Source: a virus
Virus record (IMG/VR): IMGVR_UViG_3300010354_007935
Span: 1-46,283 of that record
DNA length: 46,283 nucleotides
Direction: 5' to 3' (one strand)
Of the stretch, positions 21,891 to 30,149 are shown piece by piece. Each line of letters begins with the position of its first letter. Within the stretch, counting starts at the first letter, position 1. Under the pieces are notes generated by a model. That model made no database searches. It saw only the letters and a list, made by a program, of their open reading frames with translations, and had not been told where the DNA came from. The translations under genes were made by a program, and so were the position numbers.

Positions 21891-22492
21891 CGTCTTTTGA
21901 CAGCACCAGCACCGAACAGATTGGGCATATCTACTCCGTTTTTAGCTGTACCGTTTGGGTTTTTTGGTTGTACTACTTTAGGCTGTGGAGGGGCTTTTGT
22001 GCCACCCGGGCCACCGGGTTTACCTAAATAGCTAGTTTTACCACGAGCTTTTCCTGGGCTGTGGTGCGGATTAACTACTGTGCCAATATTAGCAGTACTA
22101 GTTGCGCCAGCAGTAGCATTTTCTGATAAATCGTCTTCTGCACGTTTTGTTAAAAAGATTTTACCCTGTAGTTCTGGCTTATTTTTAATAATAGCTAATG
22201 CATAGCTGTTGGCACCTCTTTTCCAGTCAAAAGATTTAGGTTGTCCTTTAACTTTAAAGATTTTTCCATTGATTTTTAAATACCAAGGACCACGATCTTT
22301 ATCAATTTGTTGTTGACGGAAATTACGTTCAAAATTAGGATCGTCTTCGTGTCCTAACTCATGCTCCATTTCGCGTCGCTTAAAGTCACGACGTTCCCAG
22401 TCCATTTGTCTCTGTTCGTCGCGTTCTTGGTCCAAGGGGTTATAGTAACTGCTTCTACGACCCCAGCTTTCGTCTAAATCTGTAATTTTCAT
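21887..22492 (-). CDS. Probable internal head protein with WYLKINGKIFK domain
   Basis: This 201-residue protein begins MKITDLDESWG, which resembles a T4 capsid-targeting peptide with an L-x-E cleavage site after residue 8. A highly charged helical section (about 20-65) follows, then a small domain GPWYLKINGKIFKVKGQPKS near 70-88 and GANSYALAIIKNKPELQG, which I recall in marine T4-like virion proteins. The rest is Gly/Pro-rich and probably disordered. Its start overlaps the upstream gene by ATGA, and its stop forms part of a late promoter. A head-internal role is inference. Confidence 0.75.
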   Translation of the reverse strand: MKITDLDESWGRRSSYYNPLDQERDEQRQMDWERRDFKRREMEHELGHEDDPNFERNFRQQQIDKDRGPWYLKINGKIFKVKGQPKSFDWKRGANSYALAIIKNKPELQGKIFLTKRAEDDLSENATAGATSTANIGTVVNPHHSPGKARGKTSYLGKPGGPGGTKAPPQPKVVQPKNPNGTAKNGVDMPNLFGAGAVKRR

Positions 22493-22767
22493 ATTTTCTT
22501 CTCCCCTGTCATGTAGGGCAAACTAAACCATAATTTAAACCATTCGGGAGTGCCAGGTTTAATATTATTTTCTCTTTCAATTCTTAAGTTCTCACTACCT
22601 GTAACACTTATATTCATTCCTCGCATTTCATGAATTCTTGCATCAGCGCCTAGACCTGCAAGATGCTGTATTGCTTTTATTTCATGAATAGGATCGTCTG
22701 GTGCTAGATAACAGTCATCACCGCTGTCCTGATTTATGTGCTCTGTAGTAACTCTGTATTGTTTCAT
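22489..22767 (-). CDS. Conserved small phage protein
   Basis: The 92-residue protein has the sequence features DDPIHEIKAIQHLAGLGADARIH and KPGTPEWFKLWFSLPYM, which I recall as a conserved family in marine T4-like phages. No function is known. It is soluble and compact. It lies between dps and the WYLKINGK gene, with an ATGA overlap downstream, within the block of probable head-interior proteins, so a virion role is possible. Confidence 0.78.
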   Translation of the reverse strand: MKQYRVTTEHINQDSGDDCYLAPDDPIHEIKAIQHLAGLGADARIHEMRGMNISVTGSENLRIERENNIKPGTPEWFKLWFSLPYMTGEKKI

Positions 22768-22768
22768 T

Positions 22769-23209
22769 TTACTTCATCGTTGCTCTTAGCATCCAACTAT
22801 GTTTTTTATGTGCATCTTGACGACCTGCTAAAAAGTCGGCTAATCCGTGGTCCCCGTTTTGTTCAGCCATATCAAATGTAATACGGAAAATATTAGCCAT
22901 CTTTTCGCTATCGGCATATAATTCGGCTAACATTTGTTCAGCTGGTAACATCTCTGTTTCGTCTTTAAGTGTAGATAGCATACTAAAACGTTGAAAACTT
23001 CCAGGTGTATAAGTGCCTGCTTTGCGAATATTTTCTGCAAAGTCGTCGATGATATCATAAACTTCTTCGTAAATTTTTCCAAAAAGTTCGTGGTACTGTG
23101 GAAAGTTAGGGCCTTCAACATTCCAATGAAAGAAATGCGCCTTTAGATAAAACGCAAATTCACTAGCAAATGCTGTCTTTAATGCTAAAAAATATTTTTC
23201 CTTATCCAC
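22769..23209 (-). CDS. dps: Dps-like ferritin-fold DNA-protection protein
   Basis: Dps proteins form 12-subunit shells that oxidise and store iron and can bind DNA, protecting it from peroxide. The 146-residue protein has the inter-subunit ferroxidase signature: His28 in FFHWNVEGPNF, His40, and DDFAENI with Asp55 and Glu59. The four-helix length is right for the family (about 150-170), though it lacks the long lysine-rich N-terminal tail used by E. coli Dps for DNA binding. Its position among probable head-internal proteins raises the possibility that it is packaged in the virion. It is rare, though known, in phages. Confidence 0.88.
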   Translation of the reverse strand: MDKEKYFLALKTAFASEFAFYLKAHFFHWNVEGPNFPQYHELFGKIYEEVYDIIDDFAENIRKAGTYTPGSFQRFSMLSTLKDETEMLPAEQMLAELYADSEKMANIFRITFDMAEQNGDHGLADFLAGRQDAHKKHSWMLRATMK

Positions 23210-23211
23210 TT

Positions 23212-24645
23212 TTAAACTCCGTATTTGTTTCTTTTAACTTTTGCAACTGGACTAGTTTTATTTACATCAGCCACTTCTTGACTACGATTACCACTCCAGT
23301 TTTGTATTGTGCCTGCACCTACTTGTAGTGCAGCTTTTTTAATCATTTCAAATTCTTCGTCAGTATACGCCGAAAGCAAAGGATCTCCGCCAATCCAGTT
23401 GTCAGCTTCTATCTTTGTAGGATAATCTGGAGCGCCGGCCAGCGCAATTCCCATACGATAGTTTTTATATGCACTACCAGTACTTTGATTTAGTCCTGGC
23501 AATGTGCTAGCATTTTTCATTGCAGCTTTCTTTTCTTTATCAATAGGCTTGGTTCCGCCTTTGCCTACTTTGCCTCCAGAACCTTCTGCTAGACTCTGAC
23601 TCCTGTACTGTCTGTATGGATTCATAAAATCTTGGCCCCAAGTACCTTCTTTCACTGCCCATGCAAAATCTACAATACGTCCTTGACCACCGCCAATCTC
23701 GCCAAATAAATTACTCAGGTTCATCACTTCATCTTTGTCTGCACCTGTTCCTTCTTGTATTAAACTAACAATCCAATCTAAATTATCGTTATCAATAGCT
23801 TCTGTATATTTGGCCCAAAGTTTAGGGCTTTGAGCAATACGTTGACCTAATCTACCTAATTTTTTAACCAAGGCAAATTCACGATCTACTGGTTCAGCAT
23901 CTTCTGCCATGTTTGTTTTTGTATATTCATCATTGGGTTGATCCAACTCTGTAGGTTGTGGTTCTACTACTGATTTCTTTGAAGGTTTGACAGGGGACTT
24001 TGTAACCTTTGCAGCCTTCTGCTGATTACGTGCTTGTTGTTTTCTTGCTTTCTCTTCTTCAGCCTGCATATAAGGCAACATAAAGTGTCTAACTAACTTA
24101 AAGTAAGGATGCCCAGCAACAACAGTATCGGCGGGAACTCCTGAATATTTTTCAAAGTCCTGGGGATTGTTTTCTTTTACAGCTTTTCTAACAAGGGATG
24201 CTTCGCTCTTACGATCGGCCCGTGCCCAAACAACCTTTTTAAATTTATAATATCCATGGGGACCTTCTACACCGTTTTGTTTTTGCAAATAGGGTAAATG
24301 TATCTTCATGTCATTTTCATCTGTTACAATGTGTAAAGTTACATTTGCACCAAATTGTTTATAAACCATGACAGCTAAGGTTAGCCAAGATTGCTCGGCA
24401 ACTAAATGATCTTCAACAGCTGGATACAACGTTTTCATTGCTTCAATTTTAATATCAAACGGTAGCGGATCTTTAGGTCCCTGAGTACTTTCATTAGTAC
24501 CGACAAACCACTGAGGAAATTTTGATGCAACAGTCCATGCATGCACATGCCCAAAATGCGGAGGATTAAAACGTCCAAAGATAATTGCTACGTCTTTATC
24601 ACCGACTGCTTCATATGTATTTTCAAATAATTCTCTTAATTTCAT
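23212..24645 (-). CDS. HxGH nucleotidyltransferase-domain protein, probable internal head protein
   Basis: The start at 24645 gives MKLRELFENTYEA, forms an ATGA overlap with the upstream gene, and matches the style of T4 capsid-targeting peptides with L-F-E at residues 5-7. After it comes a nucleotidyltransferase domain with the GRFNPPHFGH motif (HxGH at about 30-33) and a downstream SEASLVRKA segment where the family has ISxTxxR. The family includes NMN and pantetheine-phosphate adenylyltransferases. A lysine-rich linker and a C-terminal region with TLPGLNQSTGSAYKNYRMG, recalled from marine phage virion proteins, complete the 477 residues. The enzyme may be delivered with the DNA; that is inference. 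Confidence 0.8.
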   Translation of the reverse strand: MKLRELFENTYEAVGDKDVAIIFGRFNPPHFGHVHAWTVASKFPQWFVGTNESTQGPKDPLPFDIKIEAMKTLYPAVEDHLVAEQSWLTLAVMVYKQFGANVTLHIVTDENDMKIHLPYLQKQNGVEGPHGYYKFKKVVWARADRKSEASLVRKAVKENNPQDFEKYSGVPADTVVAGHPYFKLVRHFMLPYMQAEEEKARKQQARNQQKAAKVTKSPVKPSKKSVVEPQPTELDQPNDEYTKTNMAEDAEPVDREFALVKKLGRLGQRIAQSPKLWAKYTEAIDNDNLDWIVSLIQEGTGADKDEVMNLSNLFGEIGGGQGRIVDFAWAVKEGTWGQDFMNPYRQYRSQSLAEGSGGKVGKGGTKPIDKEKKAAMKNASTLPGLNQSTGSAYKNYRMGIALAGAPDYPTKIEADNWIGGDPLLSAYTDEEFEMIKKAALQVGAGTIQNWSGNRSQEVADVNKTSPVAKVKRNKYGV

Positions 24646-25868
24646 GATGGTGTTCGTCCTGGGGCCCAAGTAGTAGGAACAATTTTTATGTTACCGTATT
24701 TATGATGCGGCTGTGCGTACCTAACGTAGCCCTCGCTATCGCTGTCCCAAATTTCTGGTTTTCCTTGAGATTTATAAGCAGCATAGACTTCGTCTTTCAT
24801 ATTGCGTATGTCTTTAATTAATTTTAACATACCATCGAACGCACCTGGATGTGCCTTAATCATATTAATAATATGTTGTTGTTTGTTTTTACTGACACCT
24901 TTCTTTTCCATCCAGTTTAAAAAAGTATCCCCTGTAATACTATCAAAGCTCTGTTCGTTATTAGCGTGTAAATTGCTCATAGCGTTAAAGAATGGGTAAA
25001 ATACTCCATTCTTATCAGGATCGGGTAAGCTAGCTATAAATGCATCTATAGTAGGTCCTACGCCTTCTACTTCATTAGAAACATAATCGACCAATTCATC
25101 TACTCTGCTGGTGTCTTGTCCGCTGCCTCCACTAGTGTAAATAGGACCTTGCACTATTAATCCAGCTGTTTGATTAAACATACTAAAGTCATCTAATGGC
25201 TTCTGTGCTCTATCCGGAGCACCAAATTGGTCAAACATTGCATGTCCGACAACCATTACCTTAGCCTGTGCAATTCGTTGGCCTAAATCGCTTTGTGCAT
25301 CTACATAGTATCGTGTACTGCTTTTAGGATTAGGTGCAAATGTCCACACACCTTTAGGATAACCATCCATGCGTATTAGTTTTTTGTTTAAGCCGGGGTC
25401 AACACCAAACAAACTATCAGCATATAAAAACCCTACAAAGTCTTTAGGTGTTGCTGCATCAAATAAAGGATATAGCGCAGAAAAGTTTTTAGCAAATGCC
25501 TGACGTTGTTTCATTTCGTCAGTAGTTTTAGGTTTACCGCTTTGATTTGCAATAAAGTCGTAGACACCTTCTGCACTATCTGACTTAACTCCCCTACTCC
25601 ACTGATTATGACCTGCTAATATTAGTGGGCCACCTTTAGTTTCTCTGCCCCAATAAACTTGTGGATTACCGTCCCACTTTCCTCTTACAGTAGTTGCTCC
25701 AGGCTGTTCTGTTGCTATCTCTTTAAAATGACTTAATGCTTCTAAAGCGCCAGCAGATCCTTTGAAAAATATTAAATGTTCCGGATGATTGAATGCGCGG
25801 CCATATTTCTCCATGCTGTCATCAACAGGAGCAGGTTTTGCCTCATAAAACAATTCCCTTAGTCGCAC
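24642..25868 (-). CDS. DUF6267-like phage protein with ligase-like KWDG motif, probable internal head protein
   Basis: The 408-residue protein begins MRLRELFYEAKPA, very like the first residues of T4 Alt (MELITELFDE), a packaged protein. A region near residues 60-75 reads TTVRGKWDGNPQVYWG; the K-x-D-G core (Lys64, Asp66, Gly67) followed by a strand resembles motif I of covalent nucleotidyltransferases such as DNA ligases. I recall homologues in marine T4-like phages grouped as DUF6267; that name is given with limited certainty. No other ligase motif is secure. It lies directly upstream of the HxGH protein with an ATGA overlap. Confidence 0.75.
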   Translation of the reverse strand: MRLRELFYEAKPAPVDDSMEKYGRAFNHPEHLIFFKGSAGALEALSHFKEIATEQPGATTVRGKWDGNPQVYWGRETKGGPLILAGHNQWSRGVKSDSAEGVYDFIANQSGKPKTTDEMKQRQAFAKNFSALYPLFDAATPKDFVGFLYADSLFGVDPGLNKKLIRMDGYPKGVWTFAPNPKSSTRYYVDAQSDLGQRIAQAKVMVVGHAMFDQFGAPDRAQKPLDDFSMFNQTAGLIVQGPIYTSGGSGQDTSRVDELVDYVSNEVEGVGPTIDAFIASLPDPDKNGVFYPFFNAMSNLHANNEQSFDSITGDTFLNWMEKKGVSKNKQQHIINMIKAHPGAFDGMLKLIKDIRNMKDEVYAAYKSQGKPEIWDSDSEGYVRYAQPHHKYGNIKIVPTTWAPGRTPS

Positions 25869-25870
25869 AT

Positions 25871-26245
25871 TTAGTCCTTATATTTGCCGTCGGAAAAATC
25901 TTTTTTAAGATCTTCGTACACTTTTTTACAAACTTCTTCTAAAACTGAGTCTTCGAGCTCTTCAGGAAGTTCTCTAATTTTAAATTTCTTTAGATAGCTT
26001 TTATAACTTTCTTTAACAGCATGTGTAAAAAGAGAAGGACTAGCTGACTTTTTTGCTTTGAATTTGTCAATGCAGTGGGCAGCTGGTGCATAAAAATGGC
26101 GCCTATAAATTTCGTCATCGTCATTCATAAAGAATGCAAGATCTTCTACTAAATCGTAGTTAATAACTTTTTTGTTGCCTTCGTGCCTGACAAATTCGTC
26201 GTTTTTATCAGTATTTCTGCTTTCTAATAGTTCTTTAATACGCAT
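25871..26245 (-). CDS. Small helical phage protein with capsid-targeting-like start
   Basis: The 124-residue protein begins MRIKELLESRNTD, matching the leader pattern of the next two downstream genes, with an L-L-E site at residues 6-8. The remainder is mostly charged helices (KSYLKKFKIRELPEELEDSV). It has no recognised domain. It is the first gene after a late promoter and a short leader hairpin, so it opens the late head-protein operon. Packaging in the head is inferred from the leader. Confidence 0.75.
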   Translation of the reverse strand: MRIKELLESRNTDKNDEFVRHEGNKKVINYDLVEDLAFFMNDDDEIYRRHFYAPAAHCIDKFKAKKSASPSLFTHAVKESYKSYLKKFKIRELPEELEDSVLEEVCKKVYEDLKKDFSDGKYKD

Positions 26246-26266
26246 ATTTTATCTCAAAAGTAAACA

Positions 26267-26282
26267 GTACAGATTCCTGTAC
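26267..26282 (-). other. Short leader hairpin GTACAG-GAAT-CTGTAC
   Basis: A perfect six-base-pair stem with a four-base loop begins at the transcript start predicted from the late box at 26290-26296 and ends 21 bases before the ATG at 26245. It could protect the 5' end of the RNA. Confidence 0.5.
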
Positions 26283-26289
26283 GATATTA

Positions 26290-26296
26290 TATTTAT
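26290..26296 (-). promoter_or_regulatory. Late-type promoter box ATAAATA
   Basis: Minus-strand CGATAAATATAATATC sits about 45 bases before the ATG of the 124-residue gene in a true intergenic gap. It closely resembles the T4 late -10 TATAAATA. Confidence 0.6.
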
Positions 26297-26317
26297 CGAG
26301 ATTACAATTATAAGAAC

Positions 26318-26932
26318 TTAGTTAGAAGTTTGAATCACACGTTCAATTTTGCTTATGCTGCTTCCTAAGTGCATTTTAGCCATAAGAAGCATGTTATCAC
26401 CATTGATATAAAAGTAGCAACCACCCCAACTACGAGGACGCTCTAGCATTCTTCGACAACTTTTTGTTAACTTAACTTTGTTATTAGTTGAATCAGCCCA
26501 GCTTAAAAACGCATCATGCACTTGATTAGTTTTTCCAATAGTTACTCGATAATCGTAGAACACCTTTGGAAGTATAATCGTATTTGGTGCCAATGCGTTA
26601 TTTACTGGAGGTATGGAAATATATTTGATTTTATCTTGACTTATTTTTATTAGATAATCGATATCTTTTTTATTATTAGTATAAAAACTAATCAATGGCG
26701 TTTCTACCCTAATATCAAAATTTTCAAACTTTTTAAGTGCCTTTTGCAAAGCATACGCATGAATAAAGTCATCTTCGCTTTTTGGCCCAGAAACTTTTAT
26801 TCTAGGTAGACGACCTGCTTGGAATAATGAATGCTGGCTTTTTATTTTAGTTAAAACAACATCTAAGTTTCTATCCCTAAAAGAATTAGCAAGAGCCGAT
26901 ACCAGTACAGCCTTGTACTGGTATTTCTCCAT
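26318..26932 (-). CDS. Conserved phage protein of unknown function
   Basis: The likely start is the ATG at 26932 (MEKYQYKAVLV), ten bases after the clpA stop; a TTG at 26977 and an ATG at 26962 lie inside clpA. The 204-residue protein has a basic, alpha/beta appearance: RIKVSGPKSEDDFIHAYAL, then KYISIPPVNNALAPNTIILPKV, LTKSCRRMLERPRSWGGCYF and a C-terminal LLMAKMHLGSSISKIERV. I recall homologues in marine T4-like phages but no assigned role. No catalytic motif was identified. It may be read from the clpA promoter. Confidence 0.75.
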   Translation of the reverse strand: MEKYQYKAVLVSALANSFRDRNLDVVLTKIKSQHSLFQAGRLPRIKVSGPKSEDDFIHAYALQKALKKFENFDIRVETPLISFYTNNKKDIDYLIKISQDKIKYISIPPVNNALAPNTIILPKVFYDYRVTIGKTNQVHDAFLSWADSTNNKVKLTKSCRRMLERPRSWGGCYFYINGDNMLLMAKMHLGSSISKIERVIQTSN

Positions 26933-26942
26933 AAACAACTTT

Positions 26943-29213
26943 TTAGTCAGTTTCTGTAACATTCTCTTTGCTTTCAATAGATAACAACGGAACCTTTGGC
27001 ATTTTTGGTTTAGTGATTAGCACAATATTGTTGTCTTCTACAGTAATTGTCAACCATCCACCAGATTTTAAATCACCAAAAAGCATTACCTTGGCCAGCG
27101 GTCGTTTAATTTCTTTATCAATAACTCTTGCTAACGGTCTAGCACCCATCTTAGGATCGAATCCTTTTTCAAGTAAAAAGTTAATGGCTTCTTTATCAAT
27201 TTTAATACGGATAGCTTTTTCTTTTACTTGCTCTCTCAGCTCGTCAATAAACTTACCAACAATCTTTGGCATTACATCTTTAGATAACTTTTTAAATGTA
27301 ACAACACCGTCTAGTCTATTTCTAAATTCAGGAGCAAAAAATTTCTTTAGTTCTGTATCGCTATATTCTTTTTGTTGGCTACCGAACCCAATAGTATTTT
27401 TCTCTGACTCTTGTGCGCCTGCATTAGTGGTTAGAATCAATATCAAGTTACGGCAATCAGCACGTTTACCATTACTACCAGTAATGAATCCATTATCCAT
27501 CATTTGTAGTAATACTGTGCTAACATCTGGGTGAGATTTTTCAACTTCGTCAAACAATAGAACAGCATTTGGGTTTTCTTGAATTTGAGTAATAAGTTGA
27601 CCTGCATCATCTTCAAAACCAACATACCCCGGAGGGCTACCAATTAGCTTACTAATACTGTGCTTTTCTTGATATTCACTCATATCAAAACGCAGTAGTT
27701 TAACACCTAAGTTTTTAGCAAGTGCCTTTGCTGTTTCGGTCTTACCACAGCCGGTCGGTCCCATGAATACAAAACTACCGATAGGTTTATTTTCGGATTT
27801 AAGACCTGCCTGGGCAATTAAAATTTTATCAACAACTTCAGTAAGTGCCAATTCTTGACCAAAGACTTCCTGACCTAAGTTTTCTTGTAGTGATGCAAGA
27901 TTTTTACTTTCGGTTTCTGCAATTTGTTCTTCTGGCAAGTTAACCATTTTACTAAGTTCGTACTGTATTTCAACTTCGCTAATTGTACGTTCTTCTGCTA
28001 ATTTAAGGTTAAACCTACTAGCAGCGCAATCAATTAGGTCGATAGCCTTATCAGGTAACTTTTTGTCAGTTTGATATTTCACACTGAGTTTAATAGCTGC
28101 CTGTAGTGCATCATCTTTAATTTTAACATTATGAAATTGTTCATAATATTTTTTAAGACCTTTCAATATTTGTAATGTTACTTCTTCAGTCGGCTCGTCA
28201 ACCGTGATGCGCTGGAACCGGCGCATTAGAGCACGATCCTTTTCGAAGTGTTTTCGATATTCTTCCCAAGTAGTTGAAGCAACAACTTTGATGTTACCTT
28301 TACTTAAAGCAGGCTTCATCATGTTGGCAAGGTCGTTGGCACTATTGCCACCGCTACCTGCGCCACTAATCATGTGTGCTTCGTCGATAAACAGTACAGT
28401 CTTGCCTTTCTTTTGCAATGCTTTGATGACCATCTTAAATCGTTCTTCAAAGTCTCCACGATATTTACTGCCGGCAAGCATAGCACTAATATCAAGATTA
28501 AAGACAGTATAATCTTTAAGAAACTCAGGAACAGCACCTTTGACAATATTGAAGGCAAGTCCTTCTGCTATAGCAGTCTTACCTACACCAGGGTCTCCTA
28601 CTAAGATTACATTATTTTTATTACGTCTGCCTAATGCAAGAGCAATGTTTTCAAGTTCGTCTACTCGACCGATAACAGGGTCAATCTTGTTTTTCTTAAC
28701 TTGGTCGTTTAAGTTTGTGGTAAATGCTGTCAAGGCTTTATTGCTATTTCCGTCTTGGTGTTGTTCTTCTTCATTGTCTTCGACACTACTGTTCAAGTAG
28801 TCTGCAAATTTATCTTTATCAATTCCGGCCTTTTGAATATAAAAGTATGCCCAGCTACGTTTCTCTCCCATCATTGAAAGGAATACGTCTGTAGGTTCGA
28901 TACGTTGTCTGCCGTTAAATAATACCTGCGTAAATGCACGATTAAGAATTCGTTCGACGCTTTGTGTTTTTTTAGGCTTAACAACAACATCTTCGATTTT
29001 AATTTCGTCGCATTTTGTTTGTAGATAGTCTGCTAAACGTCTACGCATGTCATCTATATCTGCGCCATATCCTTGCACACATTTAGAAAAACTTTCCTCC
29101 ATGAGCATGGCAAATAATAGATGTTCTATAGTAAGATATTCATGATGTAATTTTTTTGCTGTTTCGATAGCTTTTTCGAAAACTGCTTGCAGATTATCAC
29201 TTGGTTCAACCAT
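26943..29213 (-). CDS. clpA: ClpA-type AAA+ unfoldase
   Basis: ClpA unfolds proteins and feeds them to the ClpP protease. The 756-residue protein has the same length as E. coli ClpA (758): an N-terminal Clp-N domain (about 1-140), a first AAA+ domain with Walker A GDPGVGKT (206-213) and Walker B FIDEAH (275-280), and a second with GPTGCGKT (485-492), LLFDEVEK (552-559) and the arginine-finger FRNRLD (630-635). The ClpP-docking loop tripeptide IGF is present at 608-610 (NTIGFGSQ). No ClpP gene is seen, so it would pair with host ClpP. It follows dnaJ and has its own promoter. A full-length ClpA in a phage is unusual. Confidence 0.95.
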   Translation of the reverse strand: MVEPSDNLQAVFEKAIETAKKLHHEYLTIEHLLFAMLMEESFSKCVQGYGADIDDMRRRLADYLQTKCDEIKIEDVVVKPKKTQSVERILNRAFTQVLFNGRQRIEPTDVFLSMMGEKRSWAYFYIQKAGIDKDKFADYLNSSVEDNEEEQHQDGNSNKALTAFTTNLNDQVKKNKIDPVIGRVDELENIALALGRRNKNNVILVGDPGVGKTAIAEGLAFNIVKGAVPEFLKDYTVFNLDISAMLAGSKYRGDFEERFKMVIKALQKKGKTVLFIDEAHMISGAGSGGNSANDLANMMKPALSKGNIKVVASTTWEEYRKHFEKDRALMRRFQRITVDEPTEEVTLQILKGLKKYYEQFHNVKIKDDALQAAIKLSVKYQTDKKLPDKAIDLIDCAASRFNLKLAEERTISEVEIQYELSKMVNLPEEQIAETESKNLASLQENLGQEVFGQELALTEVVDKILIAQAGLKSENKPIGSFVFMGPTGCGKTETAKALAKNLGVKLLRFDMSEYQEKHSISKLIGSPPGYVGFEDDAGQLITQIQENPNAVLLFDEVEKSHPDVSTVLLQMMDNGFITGSNGKRADCRNLILILTTNAGAQESEKNTIGFGSQQKEYSDTELKKFFAPEFRNRLDGVVTFKKLSKDVMPKIVGKFIDELREQVKEKAIRIKIDKEAINFLLEKGFDPKMGARPLARVIDKEIKRPLAKVMLFGDLKSGGWLTITVEDNNIVLITKPKMPKVPLLSIESKENVTETD

Positions 29214-29230
29214 TTTAATTCCTTTTTGTT

Positions 29231-29259
29231 ATTGTAACTAATTTAAATTTTTAAGTCAA
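29231..29259 (-). promoter_or_regulatory. Sigma70-like promoter for clpA
   Basis: Minus-strand -35 TTGACT (29254-29259) and -10 TACAAT (29231-29236) are 17 bases apart. The -35 includes the TGA stop of dnaJ. The predicted start leaves a leader of about 11 bases that contains AAGGA. Confidence 0.68.
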
Positions 29260-30095
29260 GATATTGCTTGGTTAATCTGTCTAAGTTGGTTAATGATATT
29301 TGGATCTTTTATTACAGGTGTTCTGATTCTAACAACGCTGACAAATCGACCTCTGCTTCCATTGTGCGGATTTATAAACCCGCTATGATCGGCTGCATAT
29401 TCTGTTCCCGACTCTACTCCAGGTCGTATATCAATTTCTAATTCTTTGCCAACAATTGTTTTAACTTTTTTACGGCAACCAATCATAGCTTCGATTGGAT
29501 TAATATCAATTTCAGTATACAAATCATCATTAACCCGTTTGAACACTGGATCGGCCAAAACAACAACCGTAACATTTAAATTACCGCGAGGCAAATTGGG
29601 GTGCGAATCGTCACCGAACCCAGGGTATCGAATAGTTTCACCGTGACTTACGCCAGCAGGAACATTGATAGCTACTGTTTGTTGTCTACCACTTGGTAGA
29701 GTAAAGTTTGCTTCTAGTTGTTTACCTTGAAAACTATCCAGCAAGGTAATTTGACACTGGATATTAAGGTCTCGATTTCGTCTAGAATGCCTACCAAAAA
29801 TATCCCCGAACGGAGTATTTGCAAATGGATTATGACCAAACATATCTGCAAAATCTTGGTAATTACCAGAGTGTACATTTACTCGCGGCCCTTGGCCAAA
29901 TTGTCGTTGGTGATCGTATTCGGCTTTCTTCTGAGAGTCGCTTAATGTATCGTACGCAACACTGATATCTTTGAATTTGGCTTGGTCGCCACCTTTATCC
30001 GGGTGATGTTGATTTGCCAATTTTCTATAGGCTCTTTTTATTTCGTCGGGACTAGCATTTTGACCAACCCCTAAAATTTTATAATAATCGTTCAT
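29256..30095 (-). CDS. dnaJ: DnaJ/CbpA-type J-domain co-chaperone
   Basis: J-domain proteins stimulate the ATPase of Hsp70 (DnaK) and present it with substrates. The 279-residue protein has an N-terminal J-domain with HPD at 31-33, a Gly/Phe-rich linker (about 75-105, FGHNPFANTPFGDIFG), and two C-terminal substrate-binding beta domains (about 110-265). It lacks the cysteine-rich zinc-finger domain of class A DnaJ, so it is a class B, CbpA-like form. No phage DnaK is present here, so host DnaK is the expected partner. It lies just before clpA, suggesting a phage proteostasis module that redirects host chaperones and protease. Confidence 0.92.
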   Translation of the reverse strand: MNDYYKILGVGQNASPDEIKRAYRKLANQHHPDKGGDQAKFKDISVAYDTLSDSQKKAEYDHQRQFGQGPRVNVHSGNYQDFADMFGHNPFANTPFGDIFGRHSRRNRDLNIQCQITLLDSFQGKQLEANFTLPSGRQQTVAINVPAGVSHGETIRYPGFGDDSHPNLPRGNLNVTVVVLADPVFKRVNDDLYTEIDINPIEAMIGCRKKVKTIVGKELEIDIRPGVESGTEYAADHSGFINPHNGSRGRFVSVVRIRTPVIKDPNIINQLRQINQAIS

Positions 30096-30105
30096 AGTCG
30101 TAAAA

Positions 30106-30149
30106 ACAGGTCAAGTAAAAGTGATAATACACTATTTACATTGACCTGT
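30106..30149 (-). promoter_or_regulatory. Inverted repeat around the dnaJ promoter
   Basis: Perfect nine-base arms ACAGGTCAA (30106-30114) and TTGACCTGT (30141-30149) flank the promoter. On read-through minus-strand RNA they would form a stem with a 26-base loop, followed by UUUUU, so they could act as a weak terminator. RNA from the internal promoter lacks the 5' arm. There is no clear ribosome-binding site before dnaJ. Confidence 0.6.

Noticed and set aside
26933-26977. Upstream TTG and ATG starts for the gene ending at 26318
   Set aside because: They lie in the clpA end; the ATG at 26932 just after the clpA stop gives the expected MEKYQYK start.
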